Assembly (NCBI GenBank): GCA_022763425.1
Contig: JALEGD010000001.1
Coordinates: forward strand, 1,130,572 to 1,194,571
DNA: 64,000 nt
Source: Pelagibacteraceae bacterium
GTDB lineage: Bacteria > Pseudomonadota > Alphaproteobacteria > Pelagibacterales > Pelagibacteraceae
Direction: 5' to 3'
Part shown: positions 57,677 through 64,000 of the stretch, one piece after another
How positions within the stretch are numbered: position 1 is the first letter of the stretch
Layout of the letters: the number at the start of each line of letters is the position of its first letter
Notes under the pieces: generated by a model
Told to the model about the DNA's origin: nothing
Seen by the model: the letters and a program-made list of their open reading frames with translations, nothing else
Databases searched by the model: none
Translations under genes and position numbers: made by a program

Positions 57677-58216
57677 ATGCAAGATATGGTTAATATAACA
57701 CCTGACATGGCTTGGACAGACGAAAAAACAGAACAACTTAAAAAACTTTGGGCAGAAGGTCATACAGCTAGTCAAATTGCAAGAATGCTAGGTGATGATA
57801 TTTCAAGAAACGCGGTGATTGGAAAAGCCCACCGTTTAAATCTTGCAGGTAGAACTCAATCAAGAATGATTTCATCTCCAAGAATTAATAACGCACAGTT
57901 TCAACAAAAAAAAGGTCCAGTTCAAAGAAGAGCGAGAAGACCTAGGGGTCTAAGAGCCATAGTGATTGAAAAAGATTTTGAACCTGAAAATCCAGTGAGT
58001 TTAGAAAACTTAACTGACAAGACTTGTAGATGGCCAATTGGTCACCCTGATGAAAAAGATTTTTATTTCTGCGGAAGAACTCCTATGGATGAAAGAATTT
58101 ACTGCAAACTTCACGTTCTTCACGCATATCAACCTCGTGGTCAAAGAGGTGAAGATACTCAAAAAACAGCAGAAGAAATTCCAAGCTTCATACAGAAAAA
58201 AGTAAAAAGCGCTTAA
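57677..58216 (+). CDS. gcrA: GcrA cell-cycle regulator
   Basis: Alphaproteobacterial transcription regulator that binds sigma-70 RNA polymerase and, in Caulobacter, methylated GANTC promoters. MAWTDEKTEQLKKLWAEGHTASQIARML near the N-terminus is the conserved DNA-binding helix-turn-helix; AVIGKAHRLNLAGR continues it. The C-terminal CRWPIGHPDEKDFYFCGR and YCKLHVLHAYQP form the Cys/His-rich sigma-interacting domain. Start taken at the first ATG (57677); starts at 57686 or 57707 are also possible, 57707 giving the most GcrA-like N-terminus. About 179 aa. Confidence 0.93.
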   Translation: MQDMVNITPDMAWTDEKTEQLKKLWAEGHTASQIARMLGDDISRNAVIGKAHRLNLAGRTQSRMISSPRINNAQFQQKKGPVQRRARRPRGLRAIVIEKDFEPENPVSLENLTDKTCRWPIGHPDEKDFYFCGRTPMDERIYCKLHVLHAYQPRGQRGEDTQKTAEEIPSFIQKKVKSA

Positions 58217-58242
58217 ATAAAGGCTTATTTGGGTTCGTTTGT

Positions 58243-58261
58243 CCATTTAACCTTTAAATGG
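58243..58261. terminator. Candidate bidirectional terminator between gcrA and the SET gene
   Basis: CCATTTAA (58243-58250) and TTAAATGG (58254-58261) form an 8-bp hairpin with a CCT loop in the 59 bp between two convergent genes, followed by a T-rich stretch on the plus strand. The stem is A/T-rich and weak. Confidence 0.4.
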
Positions 58262-58275
58262 GTTTGTTTCCCAAC

Positions 58276-58752
58276 TTATTTCTTCAATCGGCCCTGTTTG
58301 GTTTTTGCAAATTTACGATTAATTCTCCATCGCTGGTCATCTCTTACAATATAACCACAACAATTTTTTGATCCGCATTTGCAAGGAAATTGTCTAAAAT
58401 CTTTATCGTATCCAAAACCATAATCGTAAGAAAGCTCATCTCCCTTTTTAATATCTTGGGTGGCTATAATCCAAATTTTTCCTTTAATAATATCAACTTC
58501 ACAATTTGGATCACACGTATGATTAATATATTTTGCAGTGTTAGACTTAGTGTCACCATCAAGAACGGTTTTTTTATTTAGTGTAAATAAATAGATCGCT
58601 TTAGAATTATCAAACCGATCATCTTCCTCAACTTGTTTATGGGTATATTTTTTACCCTTATATTCAATAACCTTTTCACCCTTCTTAAAATCCTGCCCCG
58701 CAAAAAGGCCCCAGTTATTAATTCCTGATTTTTTTCTTATAAATTTTGGCAT
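58276..58752 (-). CDS. SET-domain protein (putative lysine methyltransferase)
   Basis: Small SAM-dependent protein-lysine methyltransferase fold, best known from eukaryotes. Nearly the whole 158-aa protein is the domain: NNWGLFAGQDFKKGEKVIEYKGK at the N-terminus, TKSNTAKYINHTCDPNCEVDII (the NHxCxPN pseudoknot half), DELSYDYGFGYD (the ELxxDY half), and a post-SET-like CKCGSKNCCGYI with Cys residues able to bind zinc. Both SAM-binding pseudoknot motifs and the catalytic Tyr are present. The target protein is unknown. It converges with gcrA and lies divergently 38 bp from arsC. Confidence 0.9.
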   Translation of the reverse strand: MPKFIRKKSGINNWGLFAGQDFKKGEKVIEYKGKKYTHKQVEEDDRFDNSKAIYLFTLNKKTVLDGDTKSNTAKYINHTCDPNCEVDIIKGKIWIIATQDIKKGDELSYDYGFGYDKDFRQFPCKCGSKNCCGYIVRDDQRWRINRKFAKTKQGRLKK

Positions 58753-58790
58753 TTAACAAATCTGTAACAAATCCATAATAGTTTGGAGCT

Positions 58791-59204
58791 ATGAAAAAAG
58801 TATTATTTCTTTGTACAGGGAACTCTGCAAGATCTATTATATCAGAATGTCTATTAAATCAATTGGGTGAAAATAGATATCAAGCATTTAGCGCTGGATC
58901 AAAACCAACGGGTAAGGTTAATCCCTATTCAATAAAAGTTTTAGAAAAAAATAATATAAAATATGAAAAGGTTTCAAGTAAAAGCTGGGATGATTTTTCA
59001 AATACAAAGTTTGATACTATTGTTACAGTTTGTAACAATGCAGCAAATGAAACATGCCCTGTTTATCCTGGATCGCCAAATAAATTACATTGGGATCTGG
59101 AGGATCCTGCTGCTTTTAATGGAAATGATGAAGAGAAATTAAATGAATTTCAGAGAATATTTGATCAAATTCATGAACGTATTAAAAAAGAATTCATAGA
59201 TTAA
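58791..59204 (+). CDS. arsC: Arsenate reductase, thioredoxin-coupled / LMW-phosphatase type
   Basis: Low-molecular-weight tyrosine-phosphatase fold. The N-terminal catalytic loop FLCTGNSARSIISE carries the CX5R(S) motif, and VTVCNNAANETCPVYPG has the resolving Cys residues typical of the arsenate reductase branch. HWDLEDPAAFNGNDEEKL fits the C-terminal Asp loop. Length of 137 aa is typical. It overlaps the aquaporin gene by 1 bp, so arsenate reduction and arsenite efflux are probably coupled. A LMW phosphatase role cannot be excluded. Confidence 0.88.
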   Translation: MKKVLFLCTGNSARSIISECLLNQLGENRYQAFSAGSKPTGKVNPYSIKVLEKNNIKYEKVSSKSWDDFSNTKFDTIVTVCNNAANETCPVYPGSPNKLHWDLEDPAAFNGNDEEKLNEFQRIFDQIHERIKKEFID

Positions 59205-59854
59205 TGAACAAAAATATAAAAAAATATTTTTTAGAATTTCTTGGAACTTTTATATTGCTTTTAACCATTGTTGGTTCAGGAATAATGGGTGCTAACCTTT
59301 CAAATAATGAAAGTGTGACATTAATTGCTAATGCAATCTCAATTGGTCTAATTCTTTTTGTATTAATTTCATCTTTCAGATCAATATCAGGCGCTCACTT
59401 TAATCCAGCGGTAACCTTGATGTTAGTACTTATGAAAAAAATGAAATCTCAAGACGCAATGATTTATATTTTTTTACAAATAACTGGTGCTTGCCTAGGA
59501 GTAATTTTTGCAAATTATCTTTTTAGTCTAGATGCAGTTCAACAGGCAACTAAAATTCGAAGTGGGGAAAACATATTTGTATCAGAGATTTTTGCAACAT
59601 TTGGTTTGTTGTTTCTTATACTTTTGAATGGAAAAAAAAGTGACTTAGCCATTGGTTCAATTATTGGTTCATATATTACATCTGCAATTTGGTTTACTTC
59701 CTCTACCTCATTTGCAAACCCAGCTGTTTCAATAGCTAGAAGTCTTACAGATACTTTTACTGGTATACATTTTTCTAATGTACCAATGTTTATTATCGCA
59801 CAATTCATATCAATTGGTTTGGTTCTTATTGTATTTAAAAAAATTTTTAAATAA
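59204..59854 (+). CDS. Aquaporin / glycerol-facilitator family channel
   Basis: MIP-family channel with six helices. Both NPA motifs are present: SGAHFNPAVTLMLVL and SFANPAVSIARSLT. Length of 216 aa is on the short side of the family. Fused start-stop with arsC suggests the AqpS arrangement described in Sinorhizobium, in which arsenate reduced by ArsC leaves the cell as arsenite through an aquaglyceroporin. Water, glycerol or silicic acid are other possible substrates. Only NPA motifs and context support the assignment. Confidence 0.88.
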   Translation: MNKNIKKYFLEFLGTFILLLTIVGSGIMGANLSNNESVTLIANAISIGLILFVLISSFRSISGAHFNPAVTLMLVLMKKMKSQDAMIYIFLQITGACLGVIFANYLFSLDAVQQATKIRSGENIFVSEIFATFGLLFLILLNGKKSDLAIGSIIGSYITSAIWFTSSTSFANPAVSIARSLTDTFTGIHFSNVPMFIIAQFISIGLVLIVFKKIFK

Positions 59855-59868
59855 CCTACAAAGCGACT

Positions 59869-61011
59869 ATGGAGTTTTTATATTTATTAGCAGGTTTTAT
59901 AATTGCCTACGTAATTATAAAAATATTTTCTAAAAAGAAAGATTCTAAATCGTCTCTAAAAATTCAAGAAGATGAAGATGAAAGCAAGTATATAACATGG
60001 ACCAAAGCTTTAAATTTAATTCAAGATCAGATTCTTATACTTAATAAAAATAAAATTGTTATTTTTGCAAATACGGCTGCTAAAAATCAGTTTGGTTCTA
60101 AAATAGTTGCTAACCATTATGCTTCGATCATTAGAGACACTAATTTTGTGCAAGCAATTAATAATATTTTTGAAAATAAAAAAAATTCTTCTGTAAACTC
60201 TGAAATTAATTTTCCAACTTATCAATTTTTTAAAGCAAATTTATATTACATTGAGGAAAATCTTTTTGATGAAAACTTTACAATTATGGTTGTACTACAA
60301 GACCTCACCGATCTTCTTAAAATTGAAAAATTAAAATCTGACTTCGTCGCAAATGTATCACATGAACTTCGTACTCCCCTACAAAGTATTAAACTCGGCT
60401 TAGAAACAATCACAGATGGACCCGCAAAGGATGATGCTGCCGCAAAACAGAAATTCTTTAATATTATGAAAAATGAAACCAACCGAATGGATCAATTAAT
60501 TACGGATTTACTAACACTTTCTAAAATTGAACAAGAAGAACATAAAAGGCCAAATGATAAAGTAAATGTCAAAGATATAATTAATATCGTAATTTCAAAT
60601 TTAGAAACTTTATCTCGAAATAAAAAAATTAAAATCTCAAATCTTATTTCACGCGATATGATTGTTTTAGGAGATCAAAATAAATTAATAGAAGTTTTTT
60701 ATAATATTATTGAAAATGCAATTAAATATAGTGATGAAAATAAAGAAATATCAGTACACGCTGAAATAAAAGATGATTTTGTTGAAATCAAAATTATTGA
60801 TCAAGGATACGGTATACCTAAAACTTCTTTGGGGCGTGTGACAGAAAGATTTTTTAGAGTTGATCCAGAAAAAAGTAAAAAAATTGGTGGCACAGGGCTA
60901 GGTTTAGCAATTGTAAAACACTTAATTAATCAGCACCGTGGTCAACTAAATATCAGAAGTGAATTGGATAAAGGAAGTGAATTTGAGATTAAATTGCCAA
61001 CAGCAAATTAA
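59869..61011 (+). CDS. phoR: Phosphate-regulon sensor histidine kinase
   Basis: Membrane sensor that phosphorylates PhoB when phosphate is scarce. One N-terminal helix (FLYLLAGFIIAYVIIKIF) is followed by a PAS-like domain (about residues 45-140), the HisKA dimerisation domain with the phosphorylated His in FVANVSHELRTPLQSI, and an HATPase domain with N box IIENAIKYS, G1 box IIDQGYGIP and G2 GGTGLGLAIVKHL. Length of 380 aa fits the short-anchor PhoR. It lies tail to tail with phoB with a 4-bp overlap, so kinase and regulator are on opposite strands. Confidence 0.9.
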   Translation: MEFLYLLAGFIIAYVIIKIFSKKKDSKSSLKIQEDEDESKYITWTKALNLIQDQILILNKNKIVIFANTAAKNQFGSKIVANHYASIIRDTNFVQAINNIFENKKNSSVNSEINFPTYQFFKANLYYIEENLFDENFTIMVVLQDLTDLLKIEKLKSDFVANVSHELRTPLQSIKLGLETITDGPAKDDAAAKQKFFNIMKNETNRMDQLITDLLTLSKIEQEEHKRPNDKVNVKDIINIVISNLETLSRNKKIKISNLISRDMIVLGDQNKLIEVFYNIIENAIKYSDENKEISVHAEIKDDFVEIKIIDQGYGIPKTSLGRVTERFFRVDPEKSKKIGGTGLGLAIVKHLINQHRGQLNIRSELDKGSEFEIKLPTAN

Positions 61012-61688
61012 TCTAAAGAGTACCCTGCAGACCTTACAGTTCTAATTAATTCTTTTGTACCATCTAAATTAATTGCTTTTCTTAATCTTCTGATATGAAC
61101 ATCTACTGTTCGATTTTCTACATTTATATTATCAGGCCAAACATTTGAAAGTAGCTGGTCTCTAGAATAAACTCGTTTTGGATTTTTAATAAAAAAATCT
61201 AACATACGATATTCTGTGGGTCCAAGATCAATCTGAATTTCATTTCTAAAAACTTTTCTTTGTATTCGATCTATAATTAAATCCTCATAAATAGCTTTAT
61301 CCTCTGCAACCCTTGGCTTGCTTCTCCGTAATAATGCATTAATTCTTGCAACTAACTCTGCATGACCAAAAGGTTTAGTAATATAATCATCAGCACCAGC
61401 ATTAAGTGCAGCAACTTTATCTTCCTCTTGACCTTTAGCAGTCAGCATTATGATTGGAAGATCTTGAAACTTTTTATCTTTTTTTAAGGATCTGCAAATA
61501 TCAATACCGGAAAGGTCTGGAAGCATCCAGTCTAGTAAAACTAGATCGGGTTCTTGCTCCTTAATTTCATTAAGAGCTTCTTCTCCATTACTGGAAACAG
61601 AAACCTTAAAACCCTCTTTTTTTAAATTATATTCGACTAAAGTTATGATTGACTGTTCGTCTTCAACTAAAAAGACTTTGGCATCCAT
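61008..61688 (-). CDS. phoB: Phosphate-regulon response regulator
   Basis: OmpR-family DNA-binding regulator. The receiver domain has VFLVEDEQSI and LVLLDWMLPDLSGIDI with the phosphoaccepting Asp, IIMLTAKGQEEDK (switch Thr) and YITKPFG (Lys). The winged helix-turn-helix follows: IQRKVFRNEIQIDLGPTEYRMLDFFIKNPKRVYSRDQLL and ENRTVDVHIRRLRKAI. Length of 226 aa is standard. It follows phoU (3 bp gap), ending the pstA-pstB-phoU-phoB transcript. Confidence 0.95.
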   Translation of the reverse strand: MDAKVFLVEDEQSIITLVEYNLKKEGFKVSVSSNGEEALNEIKEQEPDLVLLDWMLPDLSGIDICRSLKKDKKFQDLPIIMLTAKGQEEDKVAALNAGADDYITKPFGHAELVARINALLRRSKPRVAEDKAIYEDLIIDRIQRKVFRNEIQIDLGPTEYRMLDFFIKNPKRVYSRDQLLSNVWPDNINVENRTVDVHIRRLRKAINLDGTKELIRTVRSAGYSLD

Positions 61689-61691
61689 AAA

Positions 61692-62354
61692 TTATTTTTG
61701 CGGATAATCACCTTCTATGAGGTAATGAACATTTTGACATATGCGCGAAAGATGGTCACCAGCTCGCTCTAAATTTTTACAAACAAAAAGTAAATTTGTT
61801 GCAAAATCTAAATTCTTTTTATCTTTAGATAAAAACTCTAACACTTCTTTTATAGAGGCAGTCGCTAAGTCATTAACTTGTTCATCGCTCTTAATTGTAT
61901 CTAAACTCTTTTGAACAGACTTTTCGATAAAACAATCTAAAGTAGACTTTAATTGTTTTTGTACCATTTCTCCTAAACTCTCTATTCGTTTCAACATTTC
62001 TGGTGGCAAATCGTCTGGCAAAGGTAAAATTTTCTTTGCATTACCTTTCGCTAAATCACCAATTCTTTCAAGGTCTTGTGAAATTTTTAAAGTTGAAATT
62101 GCATATCTAAGATCTATTGCTACAGGTGATCTTTTTACTAATATGGTCATTATTTGTTGATCAATTGATGATCTGAACTTATTAATTTTAGCGTCACTCT
62201 CTACAATTTTACTAACCGCATCTTTATCAACTGTTGTTATAGCGTTCATAGAGTCGTGAAGAAGTTTTTCAGTTAAACTTCCCATTTGAACAATGCTATC
62301 ATTTAAAAGTTGTAGCTCTTCGTCGTATGATTTTACAATATGTTCATCGCTCAT
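61692..62354 (-). CDS. phoU: Phosphate transport regulator PhoU
   Basis: Dimeric helical protein linking the Pst transporter to PhoR and repressing the Pho regulon when phosphate is abundant. SYDEELQLLNDSIVQMGSLTEKLLHDSMNA and the two DLERIGD/NLERAGDH repeats (SQDLERIGDLAKGN, CKNLERAGDHLSRI) are the metal-binding hallmarks. Length of 220 aa is normal. 2 bp from pstB and 3 bp from phoB. Confidence 0.96.
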   Translation of the reverse strand: MSDEHIVKSYDEELQLLNDSIVQMGSLTEKLLHDSMNAITTVDKDAVSKIVESDAKINKFRSSIDQQIMTILVKRSPVAIDLRYAISTLKISQDLERIGDLAKGNAKKILPLPDDLPPEMLKRIESLGEMVQKQLKSTLDCFIEKSVQKSLDTIKSDEQVNDLATASIKEVLEFLSKDKKNLDFATNLLFVCKNLERAGDHLSRICQNVHYLIEGDYPQK

Positions 62355-62356
62355 AA

Positions 62357-63133
62357 TTATCCAAATCTACCAGTTATATAATCTTGTGTCATGGTATTAT
62401 TAGGGTTTTTAAATATTTTTTCAGTTTCTCCCATTTCAATTAGTTTTCCTAAATGAAAAAAACCTGTTCTTTGTGAAACTCTCGCAGCTTGTGACATTGA
62501 GTGTGTTACAATTACAATGGTGAATGAAGTTTTAAGAGAGTCTATGAGTTCTTCAATTTTTGCAGTTGCAATTGGGTCTAAAGCGCTACAAGGCTCATCC
62601 ATTAAAATAATTTCAGGGTTAATAGATATTGCTCTGGCAATACATAATCTTTGCTGCTGTCCACCTGACAAACCCGTTCCTGGTTCATGCAATCGATCTT
62701 TTACCTCATTCCATAAAGCAGCTTTTTGCAAACTTGTTTCTACTATCTGATCCATTTCATTTTTATCCTTGGCAATTCCATGAATACTTGGTCCGTATGC
62801 AATATTATCATAAATACTTTTTGGAAAAGGATTTGGTTTTTGAAAAACCATACCAACTTTTTCTCTTAAACGAACTACATCAACGTCAGGTTTATAAATA
62901 TTAAAATTATCTATTTCTATCTCACCTGTAATTTTACAAATATCAATCACATCGTTCATTCGATTAATACATCTTAAAAAGGTAGATTTTCCGCAACCCG
63001 ATGGACCAATTAAAGCTGTAACTTCATTTTTATAAATCTCTAAATCAATTCCAAATAAAGCCTGTTTATCGCCGTAAAAAACATCGATATTTTTACTTAT
63101 AACTTTTGCTTCTCTTTTATTTTCTAATTCCAT
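62357..63133 (-). CDS. pstB: Phosphate ABC transporter ATP-binding protein
   Basis: ATPase of the PstSCAB high-affinity phosphate importer. Walker A is [20 protein letters not shown], the signature [14 protein letters not shown], Walker [20 protein letters not shown], and the switch His [29 protein letters not shown] is characteristic of PstB. Length of 258 aa is normal. It overlaps the end of pstA by 10 bp. Confidence 0.97.
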   Translation of the reverse strand: MELENKREAKVISKNIDVFYGDKQALFGIDLEIYKNEVTALIGPSGCGKSTFLRCINRMNDVIDICKITGEIEIDNFNIYKPDVDVVRLREKVGMVFQKPNPFPKSIYDNIAYGPSIHGIAKDKNEMDQIVETSLQKAALWNEVKDRLHEPGTGLSGGQQQRLCIARAISINPEIILMDEPCSALDPIATAKIEELIDSLKTSFTIVIVTHSMSQAARVSQRTGFFHLGKLIEMGETEKIFKNPNNTMTQDYITGRFG

Positions 63134-64000
63134 TTTTTCTCAAATTTTTGTCTTGCATACACAGCAAGCGAGTTCATAACAATTAAAAAACCAAGTAACA
63201 TCATAATTGTTGCGGATGTTTTTTCCACAAAGCCTCTTTCTGCAGATTCTGACCATAAGTAAACTTGAACAGGCAGTGAGGCTGATGGGTCCATTGGACT
63301 ACCCGGTAATTCAACTACAAAGGCTACCATTCCAATTAATAATAATGGTGCTGTTTCACCTAATGCTTGTGCAAGGCCAATAATCGTTCCGGATAAAGTT
63401 CCTGGCATAGCTAATGGTACGACATGATGAAAAACAGTTTGTACTTTTGATGCCCCTACAGCCAATGCACCCTCTCGTATAGATGGAGGCACAGCCTTTA
63501 ATGAGGCACGAGCAGGGATAATTATTCTTGGTAACGTCATTAATGAAAGTGTTATACCGCCAACTAGAGCAGTAGATCTTGGTAATTCAAAAACATTAAG
63601 CAAAACTCCAAGCCCAAGTAAACCAAATACAATCGATGGCACTGCTGCTAGGTTGTTAATATTAATTTCTATTAAATCTGTAAGTTTATTTTTTGGTGCA
63701 AACTCTTCCAAATACACTGCAGCGGATAAAGCAATTGGGAATGAGATTAATAAACAAATTAATATAGTAAATAATGATCCTAGAATTGCTCCTCCAAAAC
63801 CAGCTAGCTCTGGATCTCTGCTATCACCTTTTGAAAATAAATAATTGTTAAATATTTTTTCAATTTTTCCCTCTTTTAAAAATTGATCATAAATATTTAA
63901 TTGGTAGTTAGATAACCTTCTTCGTTCTTCTGGGATATCTCTTGGAAAATTTCCTTTATGTAATTGGTCAAAATCATCTGAAGCTGTAAATAAAAGAGTA
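63124..64000 (-). CDS. pstA: Phosphate ABC transporter permease PstA (5' end beyond window)
   Basis: Membrane subunit of the phosphate importer. The conserved part has [16 protein letters not shown], the ABC permease EAA loop [30 protein letters not shown], and several helices. A GTG at 63717 opens a shorter frame, but translating further upstream in the same frame finds no stop to the window edge and reads as a membrane helix ([22 protein letters not shown]) plus a hydrophilic region, so the real protein begins beyond 64000. The long N-terminal soluble part resembles the extended PstA of other alphaproteobacteria. Overlaps pstB by 10 bp. Confidence 0.93.
   Translation of the reverse strand, partial: TLLFTASDDFDQLHKGNFPRDIPEERRRLSNYQLNIYDQFLKEGKIEKIFNNYLFSKGDSRDPELAGFGGAILGSLFTILICLLISFPIALSAAVYLEEFAPKNKLTDLIEININNLAAVPSIVFGLLGLGVLLNVFELPRSTALVGGITLSLMTLPRIIIPARASLKAVPPSIREGALAVGASKVQTVFHHVVPLAMPGTLSGTIIGLAQALGETAPLLLIGMVAFVVELPGSPMDPSASLPVQVYLWSESAERGFVEKTSATIMMLLGFLIVMNSLAVYARQKFEKKWN

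Noticed and set aside
63653-63844. 63-aa plus-strand frame near the window end, and GTG start at 63717 for pstA
   Set aside because: The plus-strand frame is a shadow of pstA, which remains open in its own frame past 63717 to the window edge.

Overview
The window looks like a chromosomal segment of a small-genome, very AT-rich marine alphaproteobacterium, most likely SAR11 / Pelagibacterales. The evidence is strong A/T bias, gene spacing of a few bases with many 1-14 bp overlaps, and an alphaproteobacterial gene set (GcrA, DUF4167 protein, BolA-DnaJ-CobS-CobT cluster, class I lysyl-tRNA synthetase, ArsC plus aquaporin). The rRNA operon runs 16S - tRNA-Ile(GAT) - tRNA-Ala(TGC) - 23S with no 5S gene beside the 23S. 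As I recall, cultured SAR11 genomes carry a hypervariable surface-polysaccharide region between the 23S and 5S genes. No taxonomic search was run.

Region 1 (1-15.9 kb) is an accessory cell-surface region. It holds a partial aldo/keto reductase, a CgeB-like glycosyltransferase, a PAPS-type sulfotransferase with a small membrane protein, and an acyltransferase-3/SGNH protein split by one in-frame stop. A cobalamin-binding radical SAM enzyme follows, diverging from a five-gene overlapping operon: short-chain dehydrogenase, ABC exporter, GT-A glycosyltransferase and two unrecognised proteins. The region ends with two putative 2-oxoglutarate/iron oxygenases and an NAD-dependent epimerase. Together these would make, decorate (sulfate, acyl) and export a strain-specific glycan.

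Region 2 (15.9-18.5 kb) is a vitamin B12 acquisition locus: a cobalamin riboswitch, a BtuB-like TonB-dependent receptor and a small polytopic membrane protein. It ends 26 bp from the convergent 23S gene.

Region 3 (18.5-23.5 kb, minus strand) is the rRNA operon, with clear precursor-processing stems, a boxA and a candidate promoter.

Region 4 (23.5-64 kb) is core genome: an M23 peptidase; cysD and cysNC (PAPS synthesis); DUF4167, prmC, prfA, ispG and lysC; ubiG; small conserved genes and argJ; secA; accA; a periplasmic unknown; aroK-aroB-corC; bolA, dnaJ-like, cobS and cobT; a queuosine-precursor transporter and rpmB; a TSUP permease; pyrD, lysS and trkH; argF-argD and an ABC-2 permease; gcrA; a SET-domain protein; arsC-aquaporin; and a phosphate block of phoR converging on pstA-pstB-phoU-phoB, with pstA cut by the window end.

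The points most worth a second look are the riboswitch-controlled B12 uptake locus beside a B12-type radical SAM gene and orphan cobST, the PAPS synthesis plus sulfotransferase pairing, the 23S without a 5S, the AccA with a C-terminal membrane helix, and a eukaryote-like SET protein.
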